NCBI RefSeq assembly: GCF_016127315.1 | Contig: NZ_CP065997.1 | Span: 5,828,001 to 5,892,000 of the forward strand | Length of the DNA stretch: 64,000 bases | Reading direction: 5' to 3' | DNA from: Achromobacter deleyi | GTDB taxonomy: Bacteria > Pseudomonadota > Gammaproteobacteria > Burkholderiales > Burkholderiaceae_B | Shown here: one piece after another, positions 28,698-37,939 of the stretch | Position numbering within the stretch: the stretch's first letter is position 1 | Layout of the letters: each line of letters starts with the position of its first letter | Program-made: the position numbers and the translations under genes | The notes under the pieces: generated by a model | Databases searched by the model: none | What the model was told of the DNA's origin: nothing | The model's input: only the letters and a program-made list of their open reading frames with translations

Positions 28698-29051
28698 ATG
28701 ACGTCCCTTACCCAGTACTCATCCCCTATTCTGGAACACTACCAGGAGATCGCCCTCATCACGGGCGAGATGTTGACGGCCGCCCAGGCCGGCGACTGGG
28801 ATACGGCGATGGCCCACGGGCAGCAATATTGCGAGCTGGTCGAACGCCTGCGGATCGCGGAACCGACCGCGCCACTGGACGAGGCCGGCCGCGCCATGAA
28901 GTACGACCTGCTGGTGCGCATCCTCGAAAACGACGCGCTCACGCGCGACCTGGCGCTCCCGCAACTGGCCCGGCTGGGCGAACTGCTGGGCCGCATGAAG
29001 CGCCAGCAGACGCTGCTGTCGGCCTACGGCTACCAGGCGCCTGAAGCATGA
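28698..29051 (+). CDS. fliT: FliT-like flagellar export chaperone
   Basis: Encodes 117 residues from the ATG at 28698 (MTSLTQYSSPILEHYQEIA), near the E. coli FliT length of 121. An ATG at 28650 overlapping the fliS stop is in frame and would add 16 residues; it cannot be excluded. The protein is mostly helical and acidic. FliT escorts FliD and, in enterobacteria, also restrains the FlhDC regulator. Identification rests on position after fliS and on size as well as sequence. Its end overlaps the next gene start. Confidence 0.8.
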   Translation: MTSLTQYSSPILEHYQEIALITGEMLTAAQAGDWDTAMAHGQQYCELVERLRIAEPTAPLDEAGRAMKYDLLVRILENDALTRDLALPQLARLGELLGRMKRQQTLLSAYGYQAPEA

Positions 29052-30415
29052 GCGTAGGTCCCGCGGCACTCGGCAACGTCCTAGTGCAGCGGTTGGACGC
29101 CGTGCTGGGCACGACGATGTCCGCCGCCAGCGCCAACCAGGTGTCGGGCGCGCGGCCGGATGCCGTCAGCCAGCCCGGCAACCTGGACAAGCCCGGCTCG
29201 GCCGACGGCTCCAATCGCGACCCACGGCAAGGCATCCAGACCGGCGGCGCCCGCGGCGACCGCCCGCCCACCGTCCTCGACGCCAAGACCGCCGCCGCGC
29301 TGGCGCTGGCCGCCCGTGGCCTGGTCACCAGCAGCGATACCACGGCTTCGGCCCCCACCACGCTGGGCACCACTGCCCGCGCGATCCTGTCGCTGCTGGC
29401 CCAATATCCCGACGCCGCGCCGGCGGTGCTGGGCCGCGCCCCCTTGTGGTCGCCCAACGCACCGGCGCAGGGTAGCGGCGCGCCGGCCCAACCGGGCGCC
29501 GGCCAACCCGCCGCGCAACCGGCGCAACCCGGACAACCCCAGGCCCCCGCCAGTGGCGCCGCGGCGCCCGCCACGACGCCGGCCGCCAGCGCGACCGCGG
29601 CCCTGGCCGCCGCCGCGGCAGCCACTGCCGACCTCGAAGCCGATACCCAGCTGGGCGCCAAGCCCGGCCGCCCTGGCGGCGCGGCTGACGCCCCCGGCGG
29701 CGCCAAGGGCGCCGACGCCACGACCCACGCCAGCCTGGCGGCGGCCGGACCGTCCGCCCGCGCGCTGGGCCAGGCGCTGCGCGTGGCGCTGCAGACCAGC
29801 GGCCTGTTCTACGAATCGCACCTGACCGACATGGTCTTCGGCCGCAGCAATCCGGCCCAGCTGCAGCAAGAGCCGCAAGCCAGGCTCACGCGCAGCGGCG
29901 TCCCCACCGAAGCCGACCTCGCCCGCCCGCGCGCCGACAGCGTCGGCACCTCCGCCAGCCGCTCCGGCGGCGATGCGCCGACGACGACGGGCGGCACCAA
30001 CACCCCCGCGCCCGGCACGCCGGTCAGCGGCATCCACCAGGATCTCACCGTGCTGGTGCGCCAGCAGCTCGACGTGCTGGCCAACCAGGCATTGACCTGG
30101 CAGGGCGAAGCCTGGCCCGGCACCCCCATGGAGTGGGAAGTCGAGCGCGAGCCCTACGGCGGCGACCCGGAATCGGGCGTGCCCACCTGGGCCACCCGCC
30201 TGAAGCTGGACCTGCCCCGCCTGGGCCTGGTGGATGCGCGCCTGAACCTGGCCGGCGACCAGATCGTGCTGCAACTGGTCGCCCCGCACGGCGCGGCCGA
30301 GCTCAACGAGTCTTCGGACCAGTTGCGTTCACGCCTGCTGGCCGCCGGTCTCACGCTCAGCCACCTGGTGGTGAACGTGGTCGATCCGCGTCCCGTCATA
30401 CCCACGGATTTCTGA
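29048..30415 (+). CDS. Second FliK-like protein (hook-length control domain at C-terminus)
   Basis: Encodes 455 residues; the ATG overlaps the fliT stop (ATGA). Residues 1 to about 320 are low-complexity and rich in A, P, G and Q. The C-terminal 110 or so residues (TWATRLKLDLPRLGLVDARL, VLQLVAPHGAAELNESSDQL, RLLAAGLTLSHLVVNV) resemble the FliK substrate-switch domain. A canonical fliK is present at 37940, so this is a paralogue. It overlaps the FlhB-C-like gene by one base, suggesting the pair act together. Confidence 0.8.
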   Translation: MSVGPAALGNVLVQRLDAVLGTTMSAASANQVSGARPDAVSQPGNLDKPGSADGSNRDPRQGIQTGGARGDRPPTVLDAKTAAALALAARGLVTSSDTTASAPTTLGTTARAILSLLAQYPDAAPAVLGRAPLWSPNAPAQGSGAPAQPGAGQPAAQPAQPGQPQAPASGAAAPATTPAASATAALAAAAAATADLEADTQLGAKPGRPGGAADAPGGAKGADATTHASLAAAGPSARALGQALRVALQTSGLFYESHLTDMVFGRSNPAQLQQEPQARLTRSGVPTEADLARPRADSVGTSASRSGGDAPTTTGGTNTPAPGTPVSGIHQDLTVLVRQQLDVLANQALTWQGEAWPGTPMEWEVEREPYGGDPESGVPTWATRLKLDLPRLGLVDARLNLAGDQIVLQLVAPHGAAELNESSDQLRSRLLAAGLTLSHLVVNVVDPRPVIPTDF

Positions 30416-30729
30416 TGCGCACCGCCCCGCCGCCCGATCAGGGTCCCAACGCCAACCGCAACGCCGCGGTCGCGATCTCGTACGACGACAAGGATGCCGC
30501 CCCCCGGGTGGTGGCCAAGGGTTACGGCCAGCTGGCCGACACCATCGTGCGCGCCGCCGAGGAAAACGGACTCTACGTCCATGAATCGCGCGAACTCGTC
30601 GGTCTGCTGATGCAAGTGGACCTGGATGCGCATATTCCTCCCCAACTCTACGTAGCGGTGGCAGAATTGCTGGCCTGGCTGTATCGCCTCGAATCGCGCG
30701 AGCTTCCCGACGCCGCGCCGCCAGCCTGA
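30415..30729 (+). CDS. FlhB C-terminal-domain-like protein (FlhX type), lacking NPTH
   Basis: Encodes 104 residues; starts at the ATG overlapping the previous stop. It resembles the cytoplasmic C-domain of FlhB/EscU export switches (AAVAISYDDKDAAPRVVAKG, NGLYVHESRELVGLLMQVD, PQLYVAVAELLAWLY). The NPTH autocleavage motif, normally just before this start, is replaced by NRNAAVAIS, so no cleavage is expected. Membrane helices are absent. Such free FlhBC proteins can replace the cleaved part of FlhB in some bacteria. Its coupling to a FliK-like gene is notable. Confidence 0.85.
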   Translation: MRTAPPPDQGPNANRNAAVAISYDDKDAAPRVVAKGYGQLADTIVRAAEENGLYVHESRELVGLLMQVDLDAHIPPQLYVAVAELLAWLYRLESRELPDAAPPA

Positions 30730-30753
30730 CCCCTATTTTCCAAGGACACCACT

Positions 30754-31551
30754 GTGTTGGATGCCAGCGATCCGGAATTCCTGCTCACGCGGCCGGAAGA
30801 CATGCGCGCCGCCCTCTTCGAACTGACGCACCCCGACAGCCATATCCTGGTGCGCGACGCCGCCGATCGCGAGATGGCGGTGCTGGTGCTGGGCGCCGAC
30901 AAGCAGACCCGCCAGTTCTTCTGGCGCCCGCGCGACTACGCCGGCGCCGACTTCGAACAGTCCGACAGCATGGGCCTGCTGAGCGGCACTACTTTCCATT
31001 TTCACGCCACCGCCTACGGCGGCGTGCAGATCCGCTTTCGCGTCGAGCGCCCCGAAGTCATCCATTTCGATGACGGCAGCGCCGCCCTGATGTCGCCCTT
31101 CCCCGAGCATCTGGCCCGCATCCAGCGCCGCAAGATGTTCCGCGCCTCGCTGATCACGAATGCCAACCGCTGCCAGGCGTCGTGGCAACCCGATCCGGCC
31201 GAAAAGCCGATCAGCTTCTCGGTGCGCGATCTGTCGGTGGACGGCGTCGGCCTGCGGGTGGAAATGGCGGTGCAGGCCCTGCCGGAACGCGGCTCGGTGC
31301 TGGAAGACGTGCGGCTGGATTTCGGCGACCTGGGCAAGCTCAGCGCGCACCTTCAAGTGCGCAATGTGTACCCGATTTCGGGCCAACCCATGGTCCAGGC
31401 CGACAGCCCCGACGAACCGGCGCCGACCCACGTGTCGCTGACCGGCGAACCGCCCATGAGCCATCTGGGCGCAGTGTTCCTGAACCTGGATGCGCGGCAG
31501 GAAAACTGGCTGCAACAGGTCGTCTGGCGCCTGGAAAAAAACGCAAGGTAG
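30754..31551 (+). CDS. ycgR: Flagellar brake protein, YcgR-type with PilZ domain
   Basis: Encodes 265 residues from a GTG with an AAGGAC ribosome site. The N-terminal YcgR domain precedes a PilZ domain with the c-di-GMP motifs RRKMFR (near residue 123) and DLSVDG (near residue 158). When bound to c-di-GMP, YcgR contacts the motor and slows swimming. It is 24 bp after the FlhX-like gene and probably in the same unit, and it is convergent with fliE across a repeat array. Confidence 0.9.
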   Translation: MLDASDPEFLLTRPEDMRAALFELTHPDSHILVRDAADREMAVLVLGADKQTRQFFWRPRDYAGADFEQSDSMGLLSGTTFHFHATAYGGVQIRFRVERPEVIHFDDGSAALMSPFPEHLARIQRRKMFRASLITNANRCQASWQPDPAEKPISFSVRDLSVDGVGLRVEMAVQALPERGSVLEDVRLDFGDLGKLSAHLQVRNVYPISGQPMVQADSPDEPAPTHVSLTGEPPMSHLGAVFLNLDARQENWLQQVVWRLEKNAR

Positions 31552-31555
31552 TGTT

Positions 31556-31827
31556 GCCCCCACGCGGCGCACGCGGCGCGTGCTTGCTGCCCCCCCGAGG
31601 GGGCTGCCCCGCCTTCGGGCGGCCGGGCGGCGGGGCGGGTGTTGTGGGCCCCCACGCGGCACACGCGTAGCGTGCTTGCTGCCCCCGAGGGGGCGGCCCC
31701 GCCTTCGGGCGGCCGGGCGGCGGGGCGGCTGTTGTGGGCCCCCACGCGGCACACGCGTAGCGTGCTTGCTGCCCCCCGAGGGGGCGGCCCCGCCTTCGGG
31801 CGGCCGGGCGGCGGGGCGGCTGTTCTA
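31556..31827. repeat. Three tandem copies of a 90-bp GC-rich hairpin repeat
   Basis: Copies begin at 31556, 31648 and 31738 (spacing 92 and 90 bp). Each has CCCCCACGCGGC, then GTGCTTGCTGCCCCC facing GAGGGGGC, then CCCCGCCTTCGGGCGG, GGCGGGGCGG and related self-complementary stretches. Copies 2 and 3 are almost identical; copy 1 is more diverged. They lie between the convergent ycgR and fliE genes. Open frames here are repeat artefacts. They may terminate transcription or act as a mobile REP-like element. Confidence 0.9.
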
Positions 31828-31915
31828 GCCGGCGGTGGTGACGGGGCCCGAGCGCCGCACGACACCCTTGCTTGCGGGCGATGCCGAACTTGTCTTTGCA
31901 GCCCCGCCTGGGCCG

Positions 31916-32248
31916 TTACACGGCCATCGACGAGATTTCCTTGTAGGCCGCGACCAGCTTGTTGCGGACCTGGACGGCCGTCTGGAAGCCGATGCTGGCT
32001 TTTTGCAGGTCGATCATCACGTCGTTGAGCGACACGTCGGGCGCGCCCATTTCGAAGGCCTTGGCCTGCGCCGTGGCGGCATTCTGCGCGCCGGTGACGC
32101 GGCGGATGGAGCGTTGCAGCTCGGCGGCGAAGCCGTCGGGCTGCGCCACGGCCTCGCCGGCGGCCAGGTTGCCGGTTTCGGCCTTGGTGACGGCCACGCG
32201 CATCTGCTGGAGCATGCTCTCGATGCCGGACAAGCCTGATACAGCCAT
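31916..32248 (-). CDS. fliE: Flagellar hook-basal body protein FliE
   Basis: Encodes 110 residues from the ATG at 32248 with an AAGGAATAA ribosome site. The longer open frame upstream is not protein-like. The C-terminal part has the FliE motif [20 protein letters not shown] and [15 protein letters not shown]. FliE joins the MS-ring to the proximal rod and is an early export substrate. It is a single minus-strand gene divergent from fliF, as in other beta- and gammaproteobacteria. Confidence 0.93.
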   Translation of the reverse strand: MAVSGLSGIESMLQQMRVAVTKAETGNLAAGEAVAQPDGFAAELQRSIRRVTGAQNAATAQAKAFEMGAPDVSLNDVMIDLQKASIGFQTAVQVRNKLVAAYKEISSMAV

Positions 32249-32595
32249 TACGTTATTCCTTGCAGGTGGGGCGTGGACTACGCCAACAATGCACGCAGCG
32301 TAACCCGGCAACCCCGGCGTCATAGCGGTTAAAAGCCGCCAAAACACCCGATATTTCCCCCAATGCGCGGCCCCCGCCGGCGTCCGCCGCCGCCCTGCCC
32401 GTCCCGCCGCCACGGTCGCTTGTCTACATAGGGGATAAGTAACGCCAAAAAACCGCTGTTTTCGACGATTGGGTTTGCTAACGCAGCAGCAATAATCCAG
32501 GCTCTCCCCAGACCAGAAGCACGTTGCATGTGTAATCTGCCCCACCCGAACATGAAGTCATTTTCCCTGCTCCGCGAAGCCAGCGGGAGCCGCCA
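32249..32595. promoter_or_regulatory. Divergent fliE-fliF promoter region
   Basis: A 347-bp gap with no gene. Its A/T-rich middle (about 32420-32500) should hold class II promoters in both directions. One possible plus-strand pair is TTGGGT at 32469-32474 and AATAAT at 32491-32496, spaced 16 bp. I could not confirm an FlhDC box. No sigma-28 site with proper spacing was found. Confidence 0.4.
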
Positions 32596-34269
32596 ATGAA
32601 TCAGCAGGCTACCCTGAGCGCGTCGCTACTGGCGAAGTTTCCCGTGTTGGAAAAGATACGCGCCCTGCCCAAGCCGGTCCTGCTGGGCGCGGCAGCCGCC
32701 GTGGTCGCGCTCATCGTCGCCGTGGCGATGTGGAGCAGCGAGCCCAAGTACAAGGTGCTGTTCTCGAACCTGGACGACCGCGACGGCGGCGCCATCGTGA
32801 CGGCCCTGGGCACCATGAACGTGCCCTACAAGTACAACGACACCGGCACCGCCCTGCTGGTGCCGGCCGATCGCGTCTATGACGCCCGGCTGCAGCTGGC
32901 GTCCCAGGGCCTGCCGCGCGGCGGCTCGGTCGGCTTCGAGCTGATGGACAACGCCCGCTTCGGCGCCAGCCAGTTCGCCGAGCAGATCAACTACCAGCGC
33001 GGCCTGGAAGGCGAGCTGGCGCGCTCGATCGAATCCATGCACACCGTGCAGCACGCCCGCGTGCACCTGGCCATGCCGCGCCAGTCGCTGTTCGTGCGCG
33101 AACGCCAGCCGCCGACCGCCTCGGTGCTGCTGAATGTCTACCCCGGCCGCAGCCTGAGCGATGCCCAGGTTTCGGCCATTTCGTGGCTGGTCGCCTCCAG
33201 CGTGCCCGAACTGACGGCCGAGAACGTCTCGGTCGTCGACCAGAACGGCCGCCTGCTGTCCTCGCCGCTGGGCGAAGGCCGTGGCATGGACGCCGACCAG
33301 ACGCGCATGGTCCGCGAAACCGAACAGCGCACCGTCGAACGCATCCTGACCATCCTCAATCCGCTGGTCGGCCCGGGCAACGTGCACGCCCAGGCCAGCG
33401 CCGAAATGGACTTCGCCCGCCGCGAGGAAACCTCCGAGGTCTACCGTCCCAACCAGGAACCCGGCCAGGCCGCCATCCGCAGCCAGCAGACCAGCGACCA
33501 GAACCAACGCGGCGTCAATCCCGCCCAGGGCGTGCCTGGCGCGCTGTCCAACCAGCCGCCGGGCAACGCCCAGGCGCCCATCGCCAATCCGCCGCAGACC
33601 CAGCCGCCGCGCCCGGGCCAGCCGCAACAGCAAGGCCAGCAACAACAGCAGCAACAGACGACCACCGGCGCCCAGAACGCCGGCGGCACCATCAACGACC
33701 GCCGCGACGCCACCACCAACTACGAAGTCGACCGCACCATCAGCCACATCAAGCAGCCGGTCGGCACGGTCAAGCGCCTGTCGGTCGCCGTGGTGGTGAA
33801 CTACGTGCGCGACAAGGACGGCGACCTCAAGGCCCTGCCGCCGGAAGAACTGAGCAAGCTGACCAACCTCGTGCGCGAGGCGATGGGCTACTCGGAAAGC
33901 CGCGGCGATTCGCTGAACCTGGTCAACAGCCAGTTCAACGACGGCCCGCCGGCGCTGCCGATGTGGCGCGATCCGGAAATGATCTCGCTGTTCAAGACCA
34001 TCCTGGCATGGCTGGTCGGTGGTGTGCTGGCCCTGTGGCTGTACCGCAAGGTGCGCCGTTCGGTGGGCGACTACCTGTACCCGCCGGTTGATCCGGAAGT
34101 GGCCGAGGCCGAACGCATCGAAGCCCAGCGCGAGGCCCAGGACATGGCTCGCGCCAAGGAAACCGACCGTTACCAGGACAACCTGGAACGCGCCCGCACG
34201 ATGGCGAACAAGGATCCGCGCGCCGTCGCGATGGTCCTGCGCACCTGGATGACCAAAGATGAAAAATGA
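32596..34269 (+). CDS. fliF: Flagellar MS-ring protein FliF
   Basis: Encodes 557 residues. There are membrane helices near residues 30-45 and 465-485. Between them lie the ring-building motifs, such as YKVLFSNLDDRDGGAIV, and a periplasmic segment rich in Q, N and P (PRPGQPQQQGQQQQQQQTTT) at about residues 310-350. The C-terminal cytoplasmic tail binds FliG. FliF forms the base ring that houses the export gate. The stop overlaps fliG by 11 bp. A GGGAG site precedes the ATG. Confidence 0.95.
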   Translation: MNQQATLSASLLAKFPVLEKIRALPKPVLLGAAAAVVALIVAVAMWSSEPKYKVLFSNLDDRDGGAIVTALGTMNVPYKYNDTGTALLVPADRVYDARLQLASQGLPRGGSVGFELMDNARFGASQFAEQINYQRGLEGELARSIESMHTVQHARVHLAMPRQSLFVRERQPPTASVLLNVYPGRSLSDAQVSAISWLVASSVPELTAENVSVVDQNGRLLSSPLGEGRGMDADQTRMVRETEQRTVERILTILNPLVGPGNVHAQASAEMDFARREETSEVYRPNQEPGQAAIRSQQTSDQNQRGVNPAQGVPGALSNQPPGNAQAPIANPPQTQPPRPGQPQQQGQQQQQQQTTTGAQNAGGTINDRRDATTNYEVDRTISHIKQPVGTVKRLSVAVVVNYVRDKDGDLKALPPEELSKLTNLVREAMGYSESRGDSLNLVNSQFNDGPPALPMWRDPEMISLFKTILAWLVGGVLALWLYRKVRRSVGDYLYPPVDPEVAEAERIEAQREAQDMARAKETDRYQDNLERARTMANKDPRAVAMVLRTWMTKDEK

Positions 34270-35269
34270 TGCCAAGCCGATGGACGGCATGACGCGCAGC
34301 GCCGTCCTGATGATGTCGCTGGGTGAAGACGCCGCCGCCGAGGTCTTCAAGTACCTCTCCGCCCGCGAAGTCCAGCAGGTCGGCGCCGCCATGGCCAGCC
34401 TCAAGCAGGTCACCCGCAACGACGTCGCCGTGGTGCTGGAGGAATTCCGCCAGGAAGCCGACCAGTTCATGGCCGTCACGCTGGGTTCGGACGACTACAT
34501 CCGCACCGTGCTGACCAAGGCGCTGGGCAGCGACCGCGCCGCCGGCCTGATCGAAGACATCCTGGAAGCCGGCGAAGGCGGCAGCGGCATCGACGCGCTG
34601 AACTGGCTCGACCCGCACACCGTGGCCGAACTGATCGGCGACGAGCACCCGCAGATCATCGCCACCATCCTGGTGCACCTGGAGCGCGACCGCGCCGCCG
34701 GCGTGCTGGCGCTGCTGACCGACCGCCTGCGCAACGACGTCATGCTGCGCATCGCCACCTTCGGCGGCGTGCAGCCGGCCGCCCTGTCGGAACTGACCGA
34801 AGTGCTCAATTCCGTGCTGGCCGGCCAGGGCGCCAAGCGCAGCAAGATGGGCGGCGTGCGCACTGCGGCCGAGATTCTCAACATGATGAATTCGGCCGAA
34901 GAGGAAACCGTGGTCGCCAGCCTGCGCGAACGCGACAACGACCTGGCGCAGAAGATCATCGACGAGATGTTCGTGTTCGACAACCTGCTCGACGTCGAGG
35001 ACCGCGCCATCCAGCTCATCCTCAAGGAAATCGACAACGACACGCTCATGGTCGCGCTCAAGGGCGCCCAGGAAGAACTGCGCGCCAAGTTCCTGCGCAA
35101 CATGTCCAGCCGCGCCGCCGAAATGCTGCGCGAGGACCTGGAAGCGCAAGGCCCGATCCGCATGTCGAAGGTCGAGACCGAGCAGAAGAAGATCCTGCAG
35201 ATCGCCCGCCGCCTGGCCGAGAGCGGCCAGATCGTCCTGGGCAACTCCGGAGACGACGCGTATGTCTGA
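34259..35269 (+). CDS. fliG: Flagellar motor switch protein FliG
   Basis: Encodes 336 residues, standard length. The EHPQ motif is present in the middle domain (DEHPQIIATILVHLERDRA), which binds FliM. The C-terminal domain carries the charged residues that meet MotA (DIEDRAIQLI region, here DVEDRAIQLILKEID). FliG transmits torque and sets rotation direction. The start overlaps fliF and the end overlaps fliH. Confidence 0.96.
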   Translation: MKNDAKPMDGMTRSAVLMMSLGEDAAAEVFKYLSAREVQQVGAAMASLKQVTRNDVAVVLEEFRQEADQFMAVTLGSDDYIRTVLTKALGSDRAAGLIEDILEAGEGGSGIDALNWLDPHTVAELIGDEHPQIIATILVHLERDRAAGVLALLTDRLRNDVMLRIATFGGVQPAALSELTEVLNSVLAGQGAKRSKMGGVRTAAEILNMMNSAEEETVVASLRERDNDLAQKIIDEMFVFDNLLDVEDRAIQLILKEIDNDTLMVALKGAQEELRAKFLRNMSSRAAEMLREDLEAQGPIRMSKVETEQKKILQIARRLAESGQIVLGNSGDDAYV

Positions 35270-36005
35270 AGCGGATACCGGCCAGTCGACGCTCATCTCG
35301 CGCAGTGCCGCCTGGCGGCGCTGGCAGATGCTGTCGTTCGACGAGCCGCCGCCCGTCGAAGTCGAACCCGAGCCGGAACCCGATCCGGGCCCCGACCCCG
35401 AAGTGGTGATGGCCCAGCTGCGCGCCCAGGCCAGCGCCGAAGGCCACGCGGCCGGTCATGCGCAGGGTCACGCCGAAGGCCTGGCCGCCGGCCATGCCGA
35501 AGGCCATGAGGCCGGCCTCGCCGCCGGCCGCGAAGCCGGCTACGCCGAGGGCCTGGCCCAGGCCCGCGAACAAGGCGCCGAGGAAGCCCGGCGCCTGCAC
35601 GCGCTGGTGCAGGCCTGCGCCGAATCGGTCGGCTCGCTCGAAGAAAAAATGGGCCAGAGCCTGCTGACGCTGGCGCTGGACATCGCCCAGCAGGTCGTGC
35701 GCACCACCCTGGCCGAGCAGCCCGACACCGTGGCCAGCGCCGTGCGTGAAGTGCTGCACATCAACCCCACCGCCGGTGGCCAGATGCGCCTGTGGGCCAA
35801 CCCCGCCGACATCGAGCTGATCCGCCTGCACCTGGCCGACGAACTCAAGGAAGGCCACTGGCGCGTGCTGGCCGACGAATCCATCGCGCGCGGCGGCTGC
35901 CGCGCCGAGACGCCGTTCGGCGACATCGACGCCACCTTGCAGACCCGCTGGCGCCGCGTCGCGGCCTCGCTGGGCCGCAATGTCCACTGGGAGGATCCGG
36001 CGTGA
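35262..36005 (+). CDS. fliH: Flagellar export ATPase regulator FliH, with GxxxG repeats
   Basis: Encodes 247 residues. After an acidic proline stretch, a run from residue 61 to 97 has glycine at every fourth position, ten in succession (E-G-H-A-A-G-H-A and so on). The C-terminal domain ([21 protein letters not shown]) binds the ATPase FliI. FliH ties FliI to FliN at the C-ring and restrains its ATPase. The gene overlaps both neighbours, fliG by 8 bp and fliI by 4 bp. Confidence 0.95.
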   Translation: MSEADTGQSTLISRSAAWRRWQMLSFDEPPPVEVEPEPEPDPGPDPEVVMAQLRAQASAEGHAAGHAQGHAEGLAAGHAEGHEAGLAAGREAGYAEGLAQAREQGAEEARRLHALVQACAESVGSLEEKMGQSLLTLALDIAQQVVRTTLAEQPDTVASAVREVLHINPTAGGQMRLWANPADIELIRLHLADELKEGHWRVLADESIARGGCRAETPFGDIDATLQTRWRRVAASLGRNVHWEDPA

Positions 36006-37477
36006 GCGCCAATCCGGCCCCCGCGCAGCCCGGCCAACCGGCCGTGCCCGTGATCGACCGCTGGCAGACCCAGCTGCAGATCGGGTCGATCCGCGCCGCC
36101 TCGACCGACCCCTGGCTGGTCAGCGGCAAGATCACGCGCGCCACGGGCCTGGTGCTGCACGCCACCGGACTGCGCCTGCCGGTGGGCGCCGCCGCCCGCA
36201 TCGAGATCGCGCGCGGCCATGACCACTGGGCCGACGCCGAAGTGGTCGGTTTCGACGGCCACACCCTGTACCTGATGCCGCAGGCCGATATTTCCGGCCT
36301 GCCGCCCGGCGCCCGCGTGGTGCCCGGCGAACCGCCCGTGCAACGCCAGATCCCGCTGCCGCGCAAGGCCGAGCTGAACGGCAACGCCAAGCCGCAGCTG
36401 GGCCGCCACCTGCCGGTGGGCAACGCCCTGCTCGGCCGCGTGCTCGACGGCGCCGGCCGGCCGCTGGACGGCCTGGGCCCGCTGACGGGCGCCGAACTGG
36501 CGCCGCTGTCGGCGCTGCCGATCAACCCGCTGTCGCGCGCCCCGATCGACACCGTGCTGGATACCGGCGTGCGCGCCATCAACGGCTTGCTCACCGTCGG
36601 CCGCGGCCAGCGCATGGGCCTGTTCGCCGGCTCCGGCGTCGGCAAGAGCGTGCTGCTGGGTATGATGGCCCGCTACACCAAGGCCGACGTCATCGTGGTC
36701 GGCCTGATCGGCGAACGCGGCCGCGAAGTCAAGGAATTCATCGAGCACAATCTGGGCCCCGAGGGCCTGGCGCGCTCGGTGGTGGTGGCCGCCCCGGCCG
36801 ACGTCTCGGCGCTGCTGCGCCTGCAGGGCGCGGCCTACGCCACGCGCCTGGCGGAACACTTCCGCGACCAGGGCCTGGACGTGCTGCTGATCATGGACTC
36901 GCTCACCCGCTACGCCATGGCGCAACGCGAAATCGCGCTGGCCATCGGCGAGCCGCCCGCCACCAAGGGCTATCCGCCGTCGGTGTTCGCCAAGCTGCCG
37001 ATGCTGGTGGAACGCGCCGGCATGGGCGCGCCCGGCCCCAGCGGCAAGGCCGGCTCGATCACTGCTTTCTATACGGTGCTGGCCGAGGGCGACGACCAGC
37101 AGGATCCGATCGCCGACTCGGCGCGCGCCATCCTGGACGGCCACGTGGTGCTGTCGCGCCACCTGGCCGAGGCCGGCCACTACCCCGCCATCGACATCGA
37201 GGCTTCGATCTCGCGCGCCATGACCTCGCTGATCACGCAGCAGCAGTTCTCGGTGGTGCGCCGTTTCAAGCAAACGCTGTCGCGCTACCAGCGCAACCGC
37301 GACCTGATCGCCGTGGGCGCCTACGCCGCCGGCAACGACCCGCAGCTGGACGATGCCATCGCCCGCTACCCGCGCCTCGAAGCCTTCCTGCAACAGGATA
37401 TCGGCGAGAACGTCGGCTACGAGGACGCGGTCGAGCAACTGCGCGCCAGCTTTGAATTGAGGGACACCTATGCCTAG
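36002..37477 (+). CDS. fliI: Flagellum-specific ATPase FliI
   Basis: Encodes 491 residues from a GTG overlapping the fliH stop (GTGA). Walker A GSGVGKS is at residues 210-216 and Walker B is in [20 protein letters not shown]. The overall fold is that of F1 beta subunits, with the family sequence [19 protein letters not shown]. FliI energises export substrate unloading with FliH and FliJ. The 70 upstream codons open in this frame belong to fliH DNA read out of frame. Confidence 0.96.
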   Translation: MSANPAPAQPGQPAVPVIDRWQTQLQIGSIRAASTDPWLVSGKITRATGLVLHATGLRLPVGAAARIEIARGHDHWADAEVVGFDGHTLYLMPQADISGLPPGARVVPGEPPVQRQIPLPRKAELNGNAKPQLGRHLPVGNALLGRVLDGAGRPLDGLGPLTGAELAPLSALPINPLSRAPIDTVLDTGVRAINGLLTVGRGQRMGLFAGSGVGKSVLLGMMARYTKADVIVVGLIGERGREVKEFIEHNLGPEGLARSVVVAAPADVSALLRLQGAAYATRLAEHFRDQGLDVLLIMDSLTRYAMAQREIALAIGEPPATKGYPPSVFAKLPMLVERAGMGAPGPSGKAGSITAFYTVLAEGDDQQDPIADSARAILDGHVVLSRHLAEAGHYPAIDIEASISRAMTSLITQQQFSVVRRFKQTLSRYQRNRDLIAVGAYAAGNDPQLDDAIARYPRLEAFLQQDIGENVGYEDAVEQLRASFELRDTYA

Positions 37478-37919
37478 CCAATTGCCCCTGGACATGCTGA
37501 TCAACCTGGCCAAGGAGAGCACGGACGAAGCCGCCCGCCTGCTTGGCCGCCTCAGCACCGAACGCACCAACGCCGAACGCCAGCTCGGCATGCTGCAGGA
37601 CTATCGCCAGGACTACCTGGAACGCCTGCAGCAGGCCATGACCACCGGCATGTCGGCCAGCGATTGCCACAATTACCAGCGCTTCATCGGCACCCTGGAC
37701 GACGCCATCGGCCAGCAGCAGAACGTGCTGCGCCAGGCCGACGAGAACCTGGCCAAGGGCCGGCTCTACTGGCAGCAGGAAAAGCGCAAGCTCAACTCGT
37801 ACGACGCCCTGGCGCAGCGCGAATTGCGCGCCCAGGCCGTGGTCGAATCCCGCCGCGAACAGCGCGCCAACGACGAATACTCCGCCCGCCTGGTCCAGCG
37901 CCAGGCCGGGATGCATTAA
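37470..37919 (+). CDS. fliJ: Flagellar export protein FliJ
   Basis: Encodes 149 residues, a typical length. The protein is a helical, charged coiled-coil ([40 protein letters not shown]). FliJ forms the stalk in the FliI ring and links it to FlhA. It overlaps fliI by 8 bp and is followed by fliK after 20 bp. Confidence 0.93.
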   Translation: MPSQLPLDMLINLAKESTDEAARLLGRLSTERTNAERQLGMLQDYRQDYLERLQQAMTTGMSASDCHNYQRFIGTLDDAIGQQQNVLRQADENLAKGRLYWQQEKRKLNSYDALAQRELRAQAVVESRREQRANDEYSARLVQRQAGMH

Positions 37920-37939
37920 TTGCCCACAGGAAGCCCGCC

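Noticed and set aside
31353..32028. Several open frames across the 90-bp repeats
   Set aside because: Their repetitive translations only reflect the tandem repeat and run through in more than one frame.
32330..32354. Possible sigma-28 promoter TAAA...CCCGATAT before fliF
   Set aside because: The spacing from TAAA to the -10 is 13 rather than 15 bases, and the fliF group is normally class II.
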